Made by a program: the position numbers and the translations under genes. From the NCBI RefSeq assembly GCF_014192055.1, contig NZ_JACHXM010000003.1, positions 62,001 through 126,000 of the forward strand: a stretch of DNA of 64,000 nt, given 5' to 3'. This DNA is from Halomonas organivorans (GTDB taxonomy: Bacteria > Pseudomonadota > Gammaproteobacteria > Pseudomonadales > Halomonadaceae). The notes beneath the pieces are model-generated. The model worked only from the letters and a program-made list of their open reading frames with translations, had not been told where the DNA came from and searched no databases. Positions 45,348-53,572 of the stretch are shown here, one piece after another (the first letter of the stretch is position 1; every line of letters begins with the position of its first letter).

Positions 45348-46331
45348 TCAGGCCAGCCAGCGAGTCGCGTCATCCAACGCCTGGCGCTGCTGCTCGAGTT
45401 CGCGGATATGGGCATCCCAGTAGCCGGCATCCGCCAGCCAGGGAAACGCCACCGGGAACGCCGGATCTTCCCAACGGGCCACCAGCCAGGCGCTGTGGCG
45501 CAGCAGGCGCAAGGCCCGCAACGGTTCCACCAGCGACAGCTCGCCTCGATCGAAGTCGCGGTGCTGCTCGTAGCCCTCGATCACCTCCGACAGCTGCATC
45601 TGCCGTTCGCCCTCGTCCTCGGCGGTGAGCAGCATCCACAGGTCCTGCACCGCCGGGGCCATCAGGCAGTCGTCGAAGTCGACCAGCGCAAAGTGCTCGT
45701 CGCGCCCCAGCATGTTGCCCAGATGGCAGTCACCCTGGGCCCGCAGCCTGCGCGTCGGCCAGTCCCGCGCGACCAGCGCCTCGACCAGCGACTCGCCGAT
45801 ACGCCCGTAGGCGCGCCGCTGGCGGTCCGATAGCCAACGGCTCGCCAATACCGTCTCGGCGGCTTCCTCCGCCATCTCCCGCGGCGCCAGGGTGCGACGA
45901 TGTTCGAAGGGCCGACGCTCGCCCACCGCATGGATGGCGCCAATGACCTCGCCCAGAGCGAACAGGTGCTCGGGATTCTCCAGCTCCGGCGCCTGGCCGG
46001 GCAGATGGGGAAAGAGGGAGAAGCGGAAATCGTCGTGGCAGTGCAGGCTCGTCCCCGCGGCATCCCGCCAGGGCGCGGCAACTGTCACGCCCGCCTCATC
46101 AAGCTCGGCCAGGAAGTCATGTTCCTCCTGGATCTGGGCGTCGCTCCAGCGCTGCGGGCGATAGAACTTGACCACCCAGCGGCGCCGCTCGTCATCGTGC
46201 ACCAGGTAGACCCGGTTCTCGTAACTGTTGAGCGCGAAAGGTTCTCCCGGCAGCCAGAAGCCCAGGGACTCCACCGCTGCCACCACCCGGGCGGGTTCGA
46301 GGCGAGCAAAGGGATGAATCGCATCGGTCAT
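45348..46331 (-). CDS. srkA: Stress response kinase A (YihE-like Ser/Thr kinase)
   Basis: SrkA counters MazF-linked death in E. coli and has a choline-kinase-like fold. The 327-aa protein has the family start PFARLEPARVVAAVESLGFWLPGEPFALNSYENRVY, the ATP lysine in WVVKFYRP, the catalytic loop LRAQGDCHLGNML and the metal aspartate in ALVDFDDCLMAP. E. coli SrkA is 328 aa, so the length fits. ATG 46331 or 46337 is the start; the frame is open farther upstream without conservation. In E. coli it is followed by dsbA, which is absent here. Confidence 0.94.
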   Translation of the reverse strand: MTDAIHPFARLEPARVVAAVESLGFWLPGEPFALNSYENRVYLVHDDERRRWVVKFYRPQRWSDAQIQEEHDFLAELDEAGVTVAAPWRDAAGTSLHCHDDFRFSLFPHLPGQAPELENPEHLFALGEVIGAIHAVGERRPFEHRRTLAPREMAEEAAETVLASRWLSDRQRRAYGRIGESLVEALVARDWPTRRLRAQGDCHLGNMLGRDEHFALVDFDDCLMAPAVQDLWMLLTAEDEGERQMQLSEVIEGYEQHRDFDRGELSLVEPLRALRLLRHSAWLVARWEDPAFPVAFPWLADAGYWDAHIRELEQQRQALDDATRWLA

Positions 46332-46500
46332 GGGCATTCTCGTCGCAGGCAAAATTCCATGGTAACAAAGCCTTCCCTTGGGCGGCGCTCGGAGTCGATA
46401 GCGCAAGCGTCTGGAAACCGCCCCCGCGCCTGCCCTATGCTGGTGCATTCATCGACGCGCTGACTGACGTACTGACGGACATCTCTGCCGGAGACTCGCC

Positions 46501-47142
46501 ATGGAACTGCTCACCTGGATCACCTACGTCGGGGTGATCGTCGCGCTGATCATCTTCCCCGGCCCGGTGGCCCTGCTCTGCACCAGCCATGGCCTGCGCT
46601 TCGGCCGTCGCCGCGCCTCGGCCACCGTAGTGGGCGGCACCCTGGCCTCCCTGGCGCTGATGCTACTGTCGGCACTGGGACTCGGCGCCGTCCTGGCCAC
46701 CTCGGAGAGCACCTTCCACCTGCTGAAGCTGATCGGCGGCGCCTACCTGGTCGTGCTGGGACTCCAGGCCTGGCGCCGCGCCGGCGATGTCTCTCCGCTG
46801 GACGCTCCGAACTCGACGGCAGCGCCCCGGCCGGCGAACACCTCCTCGGTTCGACTGTTCCGCCAGGGCTTTCTGGTCGGCATCGGCAATCCCAAGGACC
46901 TGCTGTTTTTCGCCGCCCTCTTTCCCAACTTCATCGACGTGAGCGAACCCCAGCTCCTGCAGTTCACCATCCTCGCCGCTACCTGGCTGGTGATCGACCT
47001 CACCCTGATGTCGCTCTACGCCGCCATGGGTTCAGGGCTTGGGCAGTGGTTCCGGCATCCGCGGCGCGCCAGATGTTTTCATCGTGCCACCGGCGGCCTG
47101 TTCATGACCGCTGGCGGCTCGCTGATCGCATCGTCTCCCTGA
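46501..47142 (+). CDS. LysE/RhtB family exporter (second copy)
   Basis: This 213-aa protein has six predicted helices and LIIFPGPVALLCTSHGLRFGRRRA at the N-terminus, with a PGP motif. RQGFLVGIGNPKDLLFFAALFPNFID is the second family signature. The two LysE proteins in the window differ in sequence and do not look like a recent duplication. The substrate is unknown. It precedes a GST gene by 37 nt and may share its transcript. Confidence 0.88.
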   Translation: MELLTWITYVGVIVALIIFPGPVALLCTSHGLRFGRRRASATVVGGTLASLALMLLSALGLGAVLATSESTFHLLKLIGGAYLVVLGLQAWRRAGDVSPLDAPNSTAAPRPANTSSVRLFRQGFLVGIGNPKDLLFFAALFPNFIDVSEPQLLQFTILAATWLVIDLTLMSLYAAMGSGLGQWFRHPRRARCFHRATGGLFMTAGGSLIASSP

Positions 47143-47179
47143 GCCGGCCACCCTCCGGCCCCTGCTTGCGAGAAATCTC

Positions 47180-47872
47180 ATGTATCAGTTGCATATCGCC
47201 AACAAGAACTACTCGTCCTGGTCGCTGCGCCCCTGGCTGCTGATGCGCGAGCTCGGGATCGACGTCGAGGAGCAATTGACGCCCTTCGACACCGGCTCGA
47301 GCTGGGCCACCTTCCGCGCCTTCTCCCCCAGCGGCCGGGTACCCTGCCTCATCGACGGCGGTCTCGCCGTCTGGGACTCCCTGGCCATCGTCGAGTATCT
47401 GGCCGAACGTCACCCGGGGGTGTGGCCGGCGTCGGCCAACGCCCGCGCCTGGGCGCGTTCAGCCTGCGCCGAGATGCACTCGGGATTCAACGCACTAAGA
47501 AGCGAATGCCCGATGAACTGCGGGCTGCGTGTGCGAGTGACGTCTCCCTCTACCCCGCTCCAGCATGACCTGGCAAGGCTAGAGGAGCTCTGGCAACAGG
47601 GTCTGGAGACCTTCGGCGGTGCCTTCCTGGCCGGTGACGCCTTTACCGCCGTGGACGCCTTCTTCGCCCCCGTCGCCTTTCGCGTGCAGGGCTTCGACCT
47701 GCCCCTCGGTGCGACCACCGGCGCCTACGTCAAACGTCTGCTGGCGCTGCCCGGCATGCAGGACTGGTATCGCGCCGCCCTCGCCGAGCCCTGGCGGGAC
47801 GAGCCCCACGAGCGCGAGACGCTGGCCGCCGGCGAACGGCTGGCCGATCACCGCCACGCTGCCACGCCCTGA
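47180..47872 (+). CDS. Glutathione S-transferase family protein
   Basis: This 230-aa protein has an N-terminal thioredoxin-fold domain starting LHIANKNYSSWSLRPWLLMRELGI, in which the NYSSWS segment supplies the serine that activates glutathione. SGRVPCLIDGGLAVWDSLAIVEYLAE is the glutathione-binding loop, and a helical C-terminal domain follows. It belongs to the branch sometimes called YfcF-like or maleylacetoacetate-isomerase-related. The substrate is unknown. Confidence 0.9.
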   Translation: MYQLHIANKNYSSWSLRPWLLMRELGIDVEEQLTPFDTGSSWATFRAFSPSGRVPCLIDGGLAVWDSLAIVEYLAERHPGVWPASANARAWARSACAEMHSGFNALRSECPMNCGLRVRVTSPSTPLQHDLARLEELWQQGLETFGGAFLAGDAFTAVDAFFAPVAFRVQGFDLPLGATTGAYVKRLLALPGMQDWYRAALAEPWRDEPHERETLAAGERLADHRHAATP

Positions 47873-47895
47873 GCCCAGCGTCGAAGCCACCACGC

Positions 47896-48606
47896 TCACC
47901 CGTGCTCCAGCGGCGTACGAGCGATCGCCCAGGCCTCGACCTCCTCGGCGCCTGCCCGACGGCAGGCCCGGGCCAGGGCGTCGAGGGTCGCGCCGGTGGT
48001 CATCACGTCGTCGAGCAGCGCCACCCGCGCCGGCAGCACCTCAGGCACCTCGAAGGCCCCGCGAAGGTTGCCCCGCCGCCCTCGCCGGTCGAGACCCCGC
48101 TGGCTCGGGGTATCCTTCCGCCTCAGGGCCATGATGAGCGGCACCTCGAGTCTCGCCGCCAAGCGTTCGGCCAGCCAGCGTCCCTGATCGAAACCGCGCT
48201 CCCGGGCCCGGCGCGGATGCAGCGGCACCGCCAGCAGCGCCTGAGGCCGCTCCACGCCGGCCAGGCCCTCCTCGAGCAGCGCCAGCAGGACCGTGCCGGC
48301 CCGCGGCGAGGCGTGGAACTTGAAGTGCTGCATCAGCCCTGCCACCTCGGCCTCGTAGCGCAGCGGCACCCGCGCCCGCTGGAAGATCGGCGGGCGGCGC
48401 AGGCAATGCCCGCAGGGCCGCGGGCCGACCGAGGCCGGCAGCGGCTCGGCACACTGCGGGCAGGCAGGCCGATTCCAGGGGAGCGCGTCGCCGCAGGCCA
48501 AACACCAGGGGCGAGACGGCTCGCAGGCCGTCAGGCAAAACACGCACCGCCCCGGCAGGACCCGGCGCAGCCAACCGTCAACCTCATGACGCCACAAGGT
48601 TGACAT
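47896..48606 (-). CDS. comF: ComF family amidophosphoribosyltransferase-like protein
   Basis: This 236-aa protein has an N-terminal zinc-binding cysteine cluster ([31 protein letters not shown]) and a C-terminal PRTase domain with [20 protein letters not shown]. ComF/GntX proteins are needed for DNA uptake or handling in several bacteria. Its position divergent from bioB is conserved in many gammaproteobacteria. A BirA-like operator covers codons 1-10, so the start region is also regulatory DNA. ATG 48606 is the natural start for the [13 protein letters not shown] family N-terminus. Confidence 0.93.
   Translation of the reverse strand: MSTLWRHEVDGWLRRVLPGRCVFCLTACEPSRPWCLACGDALPWNRPACPQCAEPLPASVGPRPCGHCLRRPPIFQRARVPLRYEAEVAGLMQHFKFHASPRAGTVLLALLEEGLAGVERPQALLAVPLHPRRARERGFDQGRWLAERLAARLEVPLIMALRRKDTPSQRGLDRRGRRGNLRGAFEVPEVLPARVALLDDVMTTGATLDALARACRRAGAEEVEAWAIARTPLEHG
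48577..48604. promoter_or_regulatory. BirA-type biotin operator 1 (inside comF start)
   Basis: A perfect inverted repeat GTCAACC-N14-GGTTGAC agrees with the BirA operator pattern TTGTAAACC-N14/16-GGTTTACAA. It lies within the first codons of comF and ends in TTGACA, usable as the -35 of the bioB promoter. Confidence 0.7.
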
Positions 48607-48627
48607 GCCGCGCCATCCTCGTACCCT
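48600..48627 (+). promoter_or_regulatory. Candidate bioB promoter
   Basis: TTGACA (48600-48605), 16 nt, TACCCT. The -35 is part of BirA-type operator 1, and operator 2 follows immediately. Repression by biotin-loaded BirA would block it. Confidence 0.5.
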
Positions 48628-48630
48628 GTC

Positions 48631-48661
48631 GGTCAACCGCCATACTCGAGCCAAGTTGACC
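48631..48661. promoter_or_regulatory. BirA-type biotin operator 2
   Basis: GGTCAACC-N15-AGTTGACC is an inverted repeat with the same half-sites as operator 1. Its downstream half ends 15 nt before the bioB ATG, so it lies in the transcribed leader. Confidence 0.55.
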
Positions 48662-48676
48662 ATAAGCGAGCCCTCC

Positions 48677-49789
48677 ATGCCTGCCCAGCCCCACGACAAC
48701 GCCCCGGTTGATCTGACCCTAGCCGCCCGTCCCGACGTTCGCCACGACTGGTCCCTGGAGGAAATCGAGGCACTGTTCGCGCTGCCCTTCAACGACCTGC
48801 TGTTCCGTGCCCAGCAGGTCCACCGCGCGCACTTCGACCCCAACGCGGTACAGGTCTCGACCCTGCTGTCGATCAAGACCGGCGCCTGCCCGGAGGACTG
48901 CAAGTACTGCCCGCAGTCCGGCCACTACAACACCGGGCTCGACAAGGAGAAGCTGCTCGAGATCGAGAAGGTCGTTGAGCAGGCCAAGGCGGCCAAGCAA
49001 GCCGGCGCCAGCCGCTTCTGCATGGGCGCCGCCTGGCGCAGCCCGCGGGAGAAGGACCTGCAGGTGGTGATGGAGATGGTCAGCCAGGTCAAGGCGCTGG
49101 GGCTCGAGACCTGCATGACGCTGGGCATGGTCGACGTCGATCAAGCCAAGCGCCTCTCGGAAGCCGGGCTCGACTACTACAACCACAACCTCGACACCTC
49201 GCCGGACTACTACGGCGAGATCATCACCACCCGCAGCTACGCCGATCGCCTGGACACCCTGGCCAACGTGCGCGAGGCCGGCATGAAGGTCTGCTCCGGC
49301 GGTATCCTCGGCATGGGCGAGGCGCCCCGCGATCGCGCCGCCCTGCTCCAGCAGCTGGTGCGCCTGGAACCGCACCCCGAGTCGGTGCCGATCAACATGC
49401 TGGTCAAGGTGCCGGGCACCCCGCTGGAGGACGTCGAGGACATGGACCCGCTGGACTTCATCCGCGCCATCGCCGTGGCCCGCATCCTGATGCCCAAGAG
49501 CCACGTGCGCCTGTCCGCCGGCCGCGAGCAGATGGACGAATCCACACAGGCCATGGCCTTCCTGGCCGGCGCCAACTCGATCTTCTACGGCGACACCTTG
49601 CTGACCACCGGCAACCCCCAGGTCGAGCGCGACCGGGCGCTGTTCGACAAGCTCGGCCTGCATCCCGAGCACGTCGAAAACCGCCAGCATGAGACCTGCG
49701 CCGACGACGAGAAGACCGAGACCGCCCTGCAGGCCGCCATACGCGAGCGCCGGAACGACGCCATGTTCTACGACGCCAGCGGGGCCTGA
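48677..49789 (+). CDS. bioB: Biotin synthase (radical SAM)
   Basis: BioB inserts sulfur into dethiobiotin. The 370-aa protein has the radical-SAM motif [12 protein letters not shown] (CxxxCxxC) and the second-cluster residues in [17 protein letters not shown] and VRLSAGRE. Family-conserved [12 protein letters not shown] appears as [15 protein letters not shown] 48677 gives the usual short N-terminus. It leads bioBFHCD and is preceded by two BirA-like operators. Confidence 0.98.
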   Translation: MPAQPHDNAPVDLTLAARPDVRHDWSLEEIEALFALPFNDLLFRAQQVHRAHFDPNAVQVSTLLSIKTGACPEDCKYCPQSGHYNTGLDKEKLLEIEKVVEQAKAAKQAGASRFCMGAAWRSPREKDLQVVMEMVSQVKALGLETCMTLGMVDVDQAKRLSEAGLDYYNHNLDTSPDYYGEIITTRSYADRLDTLANVREAGMKVCSGGILGMGEAPRDRAALLQQLVRLEPHPESVPINMLVKVPGTPLEDVEDMDPLDFIRAIAVARILMPKSHVRLSAGREQMDESTQAMAFLAGANSIFYGDTLLTTGNPQVERDRALFDKLGLHPEHVENRQHETCADDEKTETALQAAIRERRNDAMFYDASGA

Positions 49790-49793
49790 TCCC

Positions 49794-50945
49794 ATGGCCG
49801 AGACCTGGTCGCGTCGCCTCGCCGAGCGTGCCGAGGCCCGCCGCGCCGAGGGGCTGTGGCGCGCCAGGCCCACCGTGGGGCCGGCGGACGGCCGGCTCGA
49901 CTTCGCCGGCAACGACTATCTCGGCCTGGCCCGCGACCCGCGGCTGGCCGAGGCCCAGGCCGAGGGCGCGCGGCGCTTCGGCGCCGGCGGCCGGGCCTCG
50001 CATCTGGTGTGCGGCCATCAGGACATCCACGAGGCACTGGAACGGCGCCTCGCCGAGCTCACCGGCCGCCCCCGGGCGCTGCTGTTCTCCACCGGCTACA
50101 TGGCCAACCTGGGCGTGCTGCAGGCGCTCTGCGATCGCCACACGCCGGTCTTCCAGGATCGCCTCAACCACGCCTCGCTGATCGACGGCGCGCGGCTTGC
50201 CGATGCACCCTCGCGGCGCTTTCACCACCGCGACCTCGACGATCTCGAGCGGCTGCTGGCCCGAGCCCCGAAAGATGCGCCGGCGCTGGTGGTCAGCGAC
50301 GGCGTATTCAGCATGGACGGCGACGTGGCCGATGTGGCGGGACTTTCCGCCACCGCTCGCCGCCACGACGCCTGGCTGATGATCGACGACGCACACGGCC
50401 TGGGCGTGCTCGGCGAGGCCGGTGACGGTTGCGTCGGTCGGGCCCACGGCGTCGATGACGTCCCGGTGCTGGTCGGCACCCTGGGCAAGGCGCTCGGCAG
50501 CGCCGGCGCCTTCGTGGCCGGCGACGAGGCACTGATCGAGCACCTCGTGCAGTTCGCCCGACCCTACGTCTATACCACCGCCCAGCCGCCCGGCGTGGCG
50601 GCGGCGACCCTGGCCGCCCTCGACGTGCTGTCGACCGAGCCCGAGCGTCGCGCCCTACTGTTCGAGCGCATCGCGCGCTTCCGGCGCGAGGCCGCCACCC
50701 TCGGCCTGACGCTGGACGCCTCGACCACGCCGATCCAGCCACTGCGCCTCGGCGACAGCGAGCGCACGCTGCGCTGGGCCGCGCGGCTCGGCGACGCCGG
50801 CCTGCGGGTCGGCGCCATCCGCGCCCCGACGGTGCCCAGAGGCGAGGCGCGGCTGCGCATCACGCTCTCCGCCGCCCACGACGACGACGCCCTGGACGCC
50901 CTGCTCGACGGACTGGCCGCCTGCCAGCGGGAGGAGGCCGCATGA
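49794..50945 (+). CDS. bioF: 8-amino-7-oxononanoate synthase
   Basis: BioF is a PLP enzyme condensing pimeloyl-thioester with alanine. The 383-aa protein has DFAGNDYLGLARDP, the PLP aspartate and histidine in MIDDAHGLGVLGEAG and the Schiff-base lysine in LVGTLGKALGSAGAFVAG. The start is 4 nt after the bioB stop and the stop overlaps bioH (ATGA). Confidence 0.97.
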   Translation: MAETWSRRLAERAEARRAEGLWRARPTVGPADGRLDFAGNDYLGLARDPRLAEAQAEGARRFGAGGRASHLVCGHQDIHEALERRLAELTGRPRALLFSTGYMANLGVLQALCDRHTPVFQDRLNHASLIDGARLADAPSRRFHHRDLDDLERLLARAPKDAPALVVSDGVFSMDGDVADVAGLSATARRHDAWLMIDDAHGLGVLGEAGDGCVGRAHGVDDVPVLVGTLGKALGSAGAFVAGDEALIEHLVQFARPYVYTTAQPPGVAAATLAALDVLSTEPERRALLFERIARFRREAATLGLTLDASTTPIQPLRLGDSERTLRWAARLGDAGLRVGAIRAPTVPRGEARLRITLSAAHDDDALDALLDGLAACQREEAA

Positions 50946-51712
50946 GCGAATCGGCAACCCGAAAGCTGGTACTGCTCTCCGGATGGGGCTGCGACGCCCG
51001 CCTCTGGCAGGCGCTCGACGGCCACTGGCCGAGCGGGCTTGCGGTCACGACGCCAGACTGGCCGGGCTACGGCGAGCGCGCGGCCCTCGACGACCCCGCC
51101 TCGCTGGCGGCGCTGGCCGAGGCCATGGCCGACGACCTGCCGAGCGACGCCGTCTGGGTCGGCTGGTCGCTGGGCGGCCTGCTGGCTGGCGCCCTGCTCG
51201 GCCGGCTGCCCACACCCCGCGCCCTGGTGCTGCTCGGCATGGGCGAGCGCTTCCCGCACCCCGAGGGCGTCAGCCGCGCTGCCCTGGCTCAGTTTCGCCA
51301 GGCCTTCCGCCGCGACCCGGCGGGCACCCACGCCCACTTCCTGCGCTGGCAGCTCGGCGGCGAGCCATCGCCCCGGGCCGCGCATCAGAGGCTCATCGCA
51401 CTGCTCGGCGACACCGCTGGCGCCGACACCGCCACCCTGGCCGCGGGCCTCGCTCAGCTCGCCGAGATCGACAACGCCGAGCGCCTTGCCCCGCCGCCCT
51501 GCCCGGTGCATCGCCTGGCCGGCGAGGCCGACCCGCTGCTGGCCCCAATGGTGCGCGAGCGGGCCGACCTGCGGCTGCCCGAGGCCGGCCACTGTCCGCT
51601 GGTCAGCCAACCGGAACGGCTCGCCAAGACGCTGGCCGCCATCGCCGAAACGCCCGAGCGCACGACGCTTTCCGAGGCCAGGGCCGAGACAGCCCTGGAG
51701 CCCACGCCATGA
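50942..51712 (+). CDS. bioH: Pimeloyl-ACP methyl ester carboxylesterase
   Basis: BioH releases pimeloyl-ACP from its methyl ester, ending the BioC-BioH route. The 256-aa alpha/beta hydrolase has LLSGWGCDARLW, the nucleophile elbow VGWSLGGLLAG, the acid in LAGEADPLLAP and the histidine in PEAGHCPLVSQP. It overlaps bioF and bioC by 4 nt each. A C-terminal tail of about 30 residues beyond the catalytic histidine is unconserved. Confidence 0.95.
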   Translation: MSESATRKLVLLSGWGCDARLWQALDGHWPSGLAVTTPDWPGYGERAALDDPASLAALAEAMADDLPSDAVWVGWSLGGLLAGALLGRLPTPRALVLLGMGERFPHPEGVSRAALAQFRQAFRRDPAGTHAHFLRWQLGGEPSPRAAHQRLIALLGDTAGADTATLAAGLAQLAEIDNAERLAPPPCPVHRLAGEADPLLAPMVRERADLRLPEAGHCPLVSQPERLAKTLAAIAETPERTTLSEARAETALEPTP

Positions 51713-52542
51713 CGGCCCTGCCGAACCACGCCGTCGACGCGCCTGACGCCGTCCGGGATCGCAACTGGCGCGACCGGGTCGCCCACGCCTTCTCCCGGGC
51801 CGCGCCGCACTACCGCGAACGCGCCCGGGCCCAGCAGGCCATGGCCGAGCGCCTGCTCGAGCGACTGCCCGACCGTGCCGGTGCCGTGCTGGACCTGGGC
51901 TGCGGTCCCGGCGACATGACCGCCGAGCTGGCGCGGCGCTATGTTGATGGCGATGGCGATGGCGATGGCGATGGCGATGGCGGCACGATCCACGGCCTCG
52001 ATCTGGCACCGGGCATGCTCACCGAAGCCCGCCGCCGCCATGGCGAGGCCATCGGCTGGCTGTGCGCCGACGCCGCCGACCTGCCGCTGCCGAGCGCAAG
52101 CCTCGATCTGGTGGCCTCCAACCTGGCGATCCAGTGGTGCCCGGACCTGGACGCGGTGCTCGCCGAACTCGTCCGGGTGCTGCGCCCCGGCGGACGAGCG
52201 CTGATCAACACCCTGGCGCCGGGCACGCTGGCCGAGGTCGGCCAGGCCTGGCAGCGCCCTGCCGGCCTGCTCGGCTTCCGCGACGCGGCCTGCCATCGCC
52301 GCGCCGCCCACCAGGCCGGCTTTCGCCGCGTCGAGGTCACGGAGCACATCGAGCGCTTCCACTATCCCGACCTCTCCGCGGTGATGGCCTCGATCAAGGG
52401 CGTGGGTGCCCAGGTGGCGCGCGACGGCGCACGGCTTTCACGCGCCGACGTGGCCCGCGCCGCTCGTCGCTTTGAGAGGCTGCGCACCGAGGACGGACTG
52501 CCCGTCTCCTATCACCTCCTGACGCTCGACCTGGAACGCTGA
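51709..52542 (+). CDS. bioC: Malonyl-ACP O-methyltransferase
   Basis: BioC methylates the free carboxyl of malonyl-ACP, disguising it for fatty-acid elongation toward pimeloyl. The 277-aa SAM methyltransferase starts with VAHAFSRAAPHYRERARAQQ, the BioC hallmark, and has the SAM loop VLDLGCGPGDMTAELARRY and SNLAIQWCPDL. An in-frame hexanucleotide repeat encodes six Asp-Gly units between SAM motif I and IHGLDLAPGML, where relatives have a short loop. Confidence 0.95.
   Translation: MTALPNHAVDAPDAVRDRNWRDRVAHAFSRAAPHYRERARAQQAMAERLLERLPDRAGAVLDLGCGPGDMTAELARRYVDGDGDGDGDGDGGTIHGLDLAPGMLTEARRRHGEAIGWLCADAADLPLPSASLDLVASNLAIQWCPDLDAVLAELVRVLRPGGRALINTLAPGTLAEVGQAWQRPAGLLGFRDAACHRRAAHQAGFRRVEVTEHIERFHYPDLSAVMASIKGVGAQVARDGARLSRADVARAARRFERLRTEDGLPVSYHLLTLDLER
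51946..51981 (+). repeat. (GATGGC)6 hexanucleotide array inside bioC
   Basis: Six perfect GATGGC units encode (Asp-Gly)6. Slippage changes length by two residues per unit and keeps the frame. It sits in a loop between the first two SAM-binding strands of BioC. Confidence 0.95.
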
Positions 52543-52543
52543 G

Positions 52544-53245
52544 ATGACCGCCTATTTCGTGACCGGCACCGACACCGACGCCGGCAAGACCCTCGTCGCC
52601 AGCGGCCTGCTGGCCAAAGCCCGCCGCCGCGGCCTGACCACCCTGGGACTCAAGCCCGTGGCCTCCGGCTGCGAGTCGACCGCCGTGGGGCTGCGCAACA
52701 TCGACGCCCTGACCCTGCAGGCCCAGAGCGAGCCAGCCACGCCCTACGCCGTCATCAATCCCTACACCTACGCGCCGCCCATCGCCCCCCACCTGGCGGC
52801 CAAGCAGGTCGGCGAGCGGCCGACCGTCGACGCCCTGGCCGAACACATTGCCGCACCGCTGGCCGAGCGGCGCGGGCTGACGCTGATCGAGGGCGCTGGC
52901 GGCTGGCGAGTGCCGCTCAACGACGATGAGGACCTCGCCGGCCTGGCGGTGCGCCTCGAGCTGCCGGCGATCCTGGTCGTCGGACTCAAGCTCGGCTGCC
53001 TGAACCATGCCCGGCTCACCGCCGAGGCGATCCGCGCCGACGGCCTACGCGTGGCCGGCTGGGTAGGCAACCTGATCGACCCCGACTTTGCCACAGACGA
53101 AGCCTGCTACCGCGACAACCTGGCCACCCTCGAGCGCACCCTGGACGCCCCCTGCCTCGGCATCGTGCCGCGTCTGGACGCCGACACCCCGGACACCCGC
53201 GCCACCGCGGCCGCCGATTACCTGGGACTGCCCGACGACGATTGA
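52544..53245 (+). CDS. bioD: Dethiobiotin synthetase
   Basis: BioD closes the ureido ring of dethiobiotin with ATP and CO2. The 233-aa protein has the P-loop VTGTDTDAGKTLVASGLL, LKPVASGC and EGAGGWRVPLND. It begins 1 nt after the bioC stop. The tRNA-Leu promoter -35 overlaps its stop codon. Confidence 0.97.
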   Translation: MTAYFVTGTDTDAGKTLVASGLLAKARRRGLTTLGLKPVASGCESTAVGLRNIDALTLQAQSEPATPYAVINPYTYAPPIAPHLAAKQVGERPTVDALAEHIAAPLAERRGLTLIEGAGGWRVPLNDDEDLAGLAVRLELPAILVVGLKLGCLNHARLTAEAIRADGLRVAGWVGNLIDPDFATDEACYRDNLATLERTLDAPCLGIVPRLDADTPDTRATAAADYLGLPDDD

Positions 53246-53269
53246 CTTGCCGCATGGCGTCCGTAAAAT
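53242..53269 (+). promoter_or_regulatory. tRNA-Leu promoter
   Basis: TTGACT, 16 nt, TAAAAT. The -35 overlaps the bioD TGA stop and the -10 ends 21 nt before the mature tRNA. Confidence 0.7.
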
Positions 53270-53290
53270 ATGGACGCCTGCCTGACCCGT

Positions 53291-53375
<85 letters not shown>

Positions 53376-53572
53376 TTTATCTCTTTTATTTCAACACCTT
53401 GCCTTGCGATCTCATGCCCGTTTGGGCTGCATTTGGTCTGTTTTGGGCATGGTGTGGTCAGCTTTTTGGTCAATTCCCCGAACGACATCTTGGCGATGAT
53501 CGCGCCCCATGTCGCGCCGCCAACATGCTCCGCTTGATACGGTCCTGGCATGACCACACGATGCCCCCGGGC
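53376..53572. other. AT-richer, gene-free stretch 3' of tRNA-Leu
   Basis: This interval is visibly lower in GC than its surroundings. It begins with TTTATCTCTTTTATTTC after the CCA and has a small GCCC-GTTT-GGGC hairpin near 53416-53427, possibly a tRNA terminator. No integrase frame or repeat of the tRNA 3' end was found within the window. A remnant of an integrated element is possible but unsupported. Confidence 0.5.

Noticed and set aside
47896..48903. 335-aa version of ComF starting upstream on the minus strand
   Set aside because: The extra N-terminal 99 residues run antisense into bioB and are unconserved.
50983..51708. N-terminal extension of BioC through bioH in another frame
   Set aside because: The sequence before 51709 is an Arg/Pro/Ala-rich shadow of bioH; BioC homology begins at the ATG overlapping the bioH stop.
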